In this document: in pieces, positions 22,387 to 24,179 of the stretch
Layout: each line of letters opens with the position of its first letter
Numbering within the stretch: the first letter of the stretch is position 1
DNA from: JBBDYH01 sp040901795
GTDB taxonomy: Bacteria; Planctomycetota; Planctomycetia; Pirellulales; JALHPA01
Direction of reading: 5' to 3'
Length of the DNA: 24,179 bases
Assembly (NCBI GenBank): GCA_040901795.1
Contig: JBBDYH010000082.1
Span: 1-24,179 of the forward strand
Program-made: the position numbers and the translations under genes
Notes under the pieces: generated by a model
The model's input: the letters and a program-made list of their open reading frames with translations, nothing else
Database searches by the model: none
What the model was told of the DNA's origin: nothing

Positions 22387-23538
22387 TTAATTGCGAATCT
22401 TGGCGCTTGGAAACGCGGCTTTGAGCCCATCGGCCCCTGACGGAGTAATCTTGGTCCCCCGCAGATCGAGGTGCTTGAGTCGCTCCAGCTTCTTGAGGTG
22501 CTCAAGACAAGCGTCACTGACGAGCGTCTTCTCGAGGTCCAGTTTCTCGACCTTGACTAGTTTTTCGAGATGCACAAGGCCGGCGTCGGTGATCTTCGTC
22601 TGGTTGAGGATCAGCTCCTGCAGGCCGGTCAGGTCTTTGACGTGCGGCAAGCCCGCATCGGTGATGTCGGCAAAGCTGAGTTTCAGTTCGACTAAACCGG
22701 ACAGCTTCGCCACGTGCGGCATCAAGGCGTCGGTCATGCGGAAGCTGCCATCGACGCGAGTGACCAGGCCCGTGACCGCATCCTTGTCGCAGCGAATGCC
22801 GGCGGCAGCGAGCGCGGCGACCGCGGCGGGATCGTCCTGAGCGCGAGGAGGGGGCTGCGGAGTTTTGCGCGCTGGAAGGTCGGTGTCGCTGCCGTCCATT
22901 GAACTGGGAGGGGAACCCAGCCTTTCCGGCCCGCGCAGGCGGAGCATCAGGCCCATACCAGGCGCATCGTCCTCAGGATCGCCAATCGGCGGAGGTCGAT
23001 TTGAAAGCCACTGCGCCGTCGATGGTCTGGCTGGCTCGCGCGGTTCCGGCGCCGTCGCGCGATTCATCTCCTCACGTACGAGCTGACGCACGACCGCCTC
23101 TGTCGTGGCGCGGTCTCCCGGCCGCGCCTGCGTTGTGGAACTGTCTCCCGACCGTGCCACCGCCGCGACCGCTGTTGAGCCGTGGTCGCCCGAATGTGCC
23201 ACCGACGCGACCGCGGTTTTTCTTCCAACAGGATCCGACAATGGAGACCTTCGGCCCGGTCCTTGCGCGGGGTCAGGAGACCCGCGAACCACAAGGACGC
23301 TCAGCACCACACAGGCTCCCAGTCCCACGCCGATTACCAGCCACACGAGCGCCGGGAGGGTGCGGCGGCGGCGGGGAAACCGCGACGGACTCAACTGGGG
23401 AAACGCGCCGGCAGAACGAGGCCTGCGACCTGGCGCCGACAATGCGCCGCACCACGGGCAGGCCGGGGGCCGCGCCGAATCCTCCTGGGGGACGGCGTAG
23501 TTTTGAAAGCAAGCGGCGCATTCAAGCAGCATGGCCAT
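22387..23538 (-). CDS. Zinc-ribbon, membrane-anchored leucine-rich-repeat protein
   Basis: A 383-residue protein of mosaic type. At the N-terminus, Cys7-x2-Cys10 and Cys27-x2-Cys30 form a small zinc ribbon (MLLECAACFQNY, ACPWCG). A basic stretch precedes one membrane helix (about 61-84, LPALVWLVIGVGLGACVVLS). A long Ser/Thr/Pro/Asp-rich linker (85-265) contains three degenerate repeats of the type SGDxxTTxA. The C-terminal third (about 270-383) holds LRRs of the pattern LxxLxxLxLxxTxITDAGLxHL. The zinc ribbon should face the cytoplasm and the LRRs the periplasm-like space. I start at 23538 (MAMLLECAAC); an extension to 23652 would run into the sigma-gene terminator. Ligand unknown. Confidence 0.78.
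   Translation of the reverse strand: MAMLLECAACFQNYAVPQEDSARPPACPWCGALSAPGRRPRSAGAFPQLSPSRFPRRRRTLPALVWLVIGVGLGACVVLSVLVVRGSPDPAQGPGRRSPLSDPVGRKTAVASVAHSGDHGSTAVAAVARSGDSSTTQARPGDRATTEAVVRQLVREEMNRATAPEPREPARPSTAQWLSNRPPPIGDPEDDAPGMGLMLRLRGPERLGSPPSSMDGSDTDLPARKTPQPPPRAQDDPAAVAALAAAGIRCDKDAVTGLVTRVDGSFRMTDALMPHVAKLSGLVELKLSFADITDAGLPHVKDLTGLQELILNQTKITDAGLVHLEKLVKVEKLDLEKTLVSDACLEHLKKLERLKHLDLRGTKITPSGADGLKAAFPSAKIRN
23105..23202. repeat. Three coding copies of a GTGGCACGGTC-type palindrome
   Basis: Degenerate copies lie at 23105-23128 (centre TCCC at 23116), 23135-23160 (centre 23146; GTGG-AACTGTC pairs with GACCGTGCCAC at 9 of 11) and 23174-23202 (centre GCCC at 23188, most decayed). Centres are 30 and 42 bp apart, so the frame is kept and each yields a similar peptide in the LRR-protein linker. 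A fourth, related dyad (GGGGTC-AGGA-GACC) lies near 23268-23286. Confidence 0.65.
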
Positions 23539-23650
23539 AGCAAGTCGTCCGCCCTGGTTCTCTGTTTCGCCTCGTCCTGCACTATCGCGACGACTGCCTC
23601 TGATTATGGACCCGCGAACCAGCGCGTGCAACGATCTCGTCGGGGCGCGC

Positions 23651-23678
23651 AAAAAAAGCGGCCGGGAAACCCGGCCGC
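23651..23678 (-). terminator. Rho-independent terminator after the sigma-factor gene
   Basis: Read on the minus strand: GCGGCCGGG, loop TTT, CCCGGCCGC, then seven T. It has a 9-bp perfect all-GC stem with a proper T-run, 88 bp past the sigma-factor stop and 113 bp before the LRR-protein start, so it separates the two transcripts. It is the clearest intrinsic terminator in the window. Confidence 0.9.
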
Positions 23679-23765
23679 GAGCGGCTTTTCAATTGTCGGT
23701 GAGATTAGCGATGCGAGATAGGGCTACCAGTCATCCCCTTATCTCTCTTCGTATCTCCCCATCTC

Positions 23766-24179
23766 CTAATCCAAGAACCCAGCCAACTCCCCGCTGCGCA
23801 TGGGTTGCTGGAGCTTGCGGACCGCCTTGGCTTCAATCTGCCGAATCCGCTCGCGTGTGACTTTGAAGATGTGGCCGACCTCTTCCAGCGTGTAACTGTA
23901 ACCGTCGCCCAGGCCGTAGCGGAGCTTGATGATCTCGCGCTCGCGGTAGCTTAGACTCTTGAGCACCTTGGCGATGCGGCGGCGGAGCATCTCTTGCGCG
24001 GCCCCAATTGCCGGGTTCTCGGCCCCACCGTCGGGGAGCAAGTCGCCGAAGTGGCTGTCTTCGCTGTTGCCGACAGGCCGATCGAGGCTGATCGGATAGC
24101 GGCTCATCGCCAGCACGCGCCGCGTTTCGTCGAGCGCCGTGCCCGAGGCGTTGGCCGTCTCTTCGATCGTCGGCTCGCG
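23766..24179 (-). CDS. rpoD: Primary-type sigma factor, 3' part (5' end outside window)
   Basis: Only the last 137 residues are present; the reading frame is open to the right edge and the start lies beyond. Seen are sigma region 3 (EPTIEETANASG, RYPISLDRPVG, DSHFGDLLPD) and region 4 with the -35-binding helix-turn-helix (LSYREREIIKLRYGLGDGYSYTLEEVGHIFKVTRERIRQIEAKAVRKLQ). This layout is that of RpoD/SigA, which directs RNA polymerase to housekeeping promoters, but a group-2 relative cannot be excluded without region 1-2. It ends just inside a TATCTC-type short-period run (23737-23770) and is followed by the terminator at 23651-23678. Confidence 0.88.
   Translation of the reverse strand, partial: REPTIEETANASGTALDETRRVLAMSRYPISLDRPVGNSEDSHFGDLLPDGGAENPAIGAAQEMLRRRIAKVLKSLSYREREIIKLRYGLGDGYSYTLEEVGHIFKVTRERIRQIEAKAVRKLQQPMRSGELAGFLD

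Overview
The window is GC-rich chromosomal DNA, most likely from a planctomycete of the Pirellula type. This is an inference from content: conserved secreted or cytoplasmic proteins of a planctomycete flavour, a zinc-ribbon/membrane/leucine-rich-repeat protein, several GTG starts, few strong Shine-Dalgarno sites, and intergenic DNA packed with palindromes and short-period repeats. No rRNA, tRNA, CRISPR array or intact transposase was seen.

Layout. 1-3621: an ExeA-like ATPase (-), then an overlapping pair of rRNA methyltransferase genes (rsmE and a TrmH/SpoU-family gene, +), facing folD (-). 3622-5894: a repeat-rich leader with a candidate promoter and inverted repeat, then a ferredoxin-type sulfite reductase (+). 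5895-10663: an accessory stretch with a MntA/HepT toxin-antitoxin pair, a hypothetical gene, a chimeric gene remnant (5' part of yjbQ joined to an internal part of sir) and a large DNA-binding hybrid histidine kinase (-). 10664-14242: intact yjbQ (+) and a 969-residue secreted glycosidase-like protein (-). 14243-16751: a sugar-phosphate-isomerase-like gene, a small exported protein, an orphan YefM-type antitoxin and a DUF4258/DUF2283 pair. 16812-18023: ribBA (-). 18220-21793: a hypothetical gene, then the molybdate transporter modABC. 21984-24179: a small HTH-like protein, the LRR protein, a clear terminator, and the 3' part of a primary-type sigma factor gene running off the right edge.

Two signals stand out. 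First, perfect or near-perfect palindromes of related design lie both between genes and inside coding sequence. In rsmE, the TrmH-family gene, sir and the LRR gene (more weakly in the secreted protein) they fall in frame at apparent loops or linkers, resembling Rickettsia palindromic elements in behaviour though not in sequence. Many have a C-GNA-G triloop, the geometry of unusually stable single-stranded DNA mini-hairpins. Second, the remnant at 7526-7785 joins pieces of exactly the two genes that flank the accessory stretch, in the order expected if an ancestral sir-yjbQ unit was tandemly duplicated and then partly deleted. Both pieces differ from the intact genes by about 12%, mostly at silent sites, so the source was a functional, diverged copy.

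Most genes are housekeeping: ribosome methylation, folate C1 metabolism, sulfite reduction, riboflavin synthesis, molybdate uptake and transcription. The toxin-antitoxin genes and the kinase look like later arrivals.
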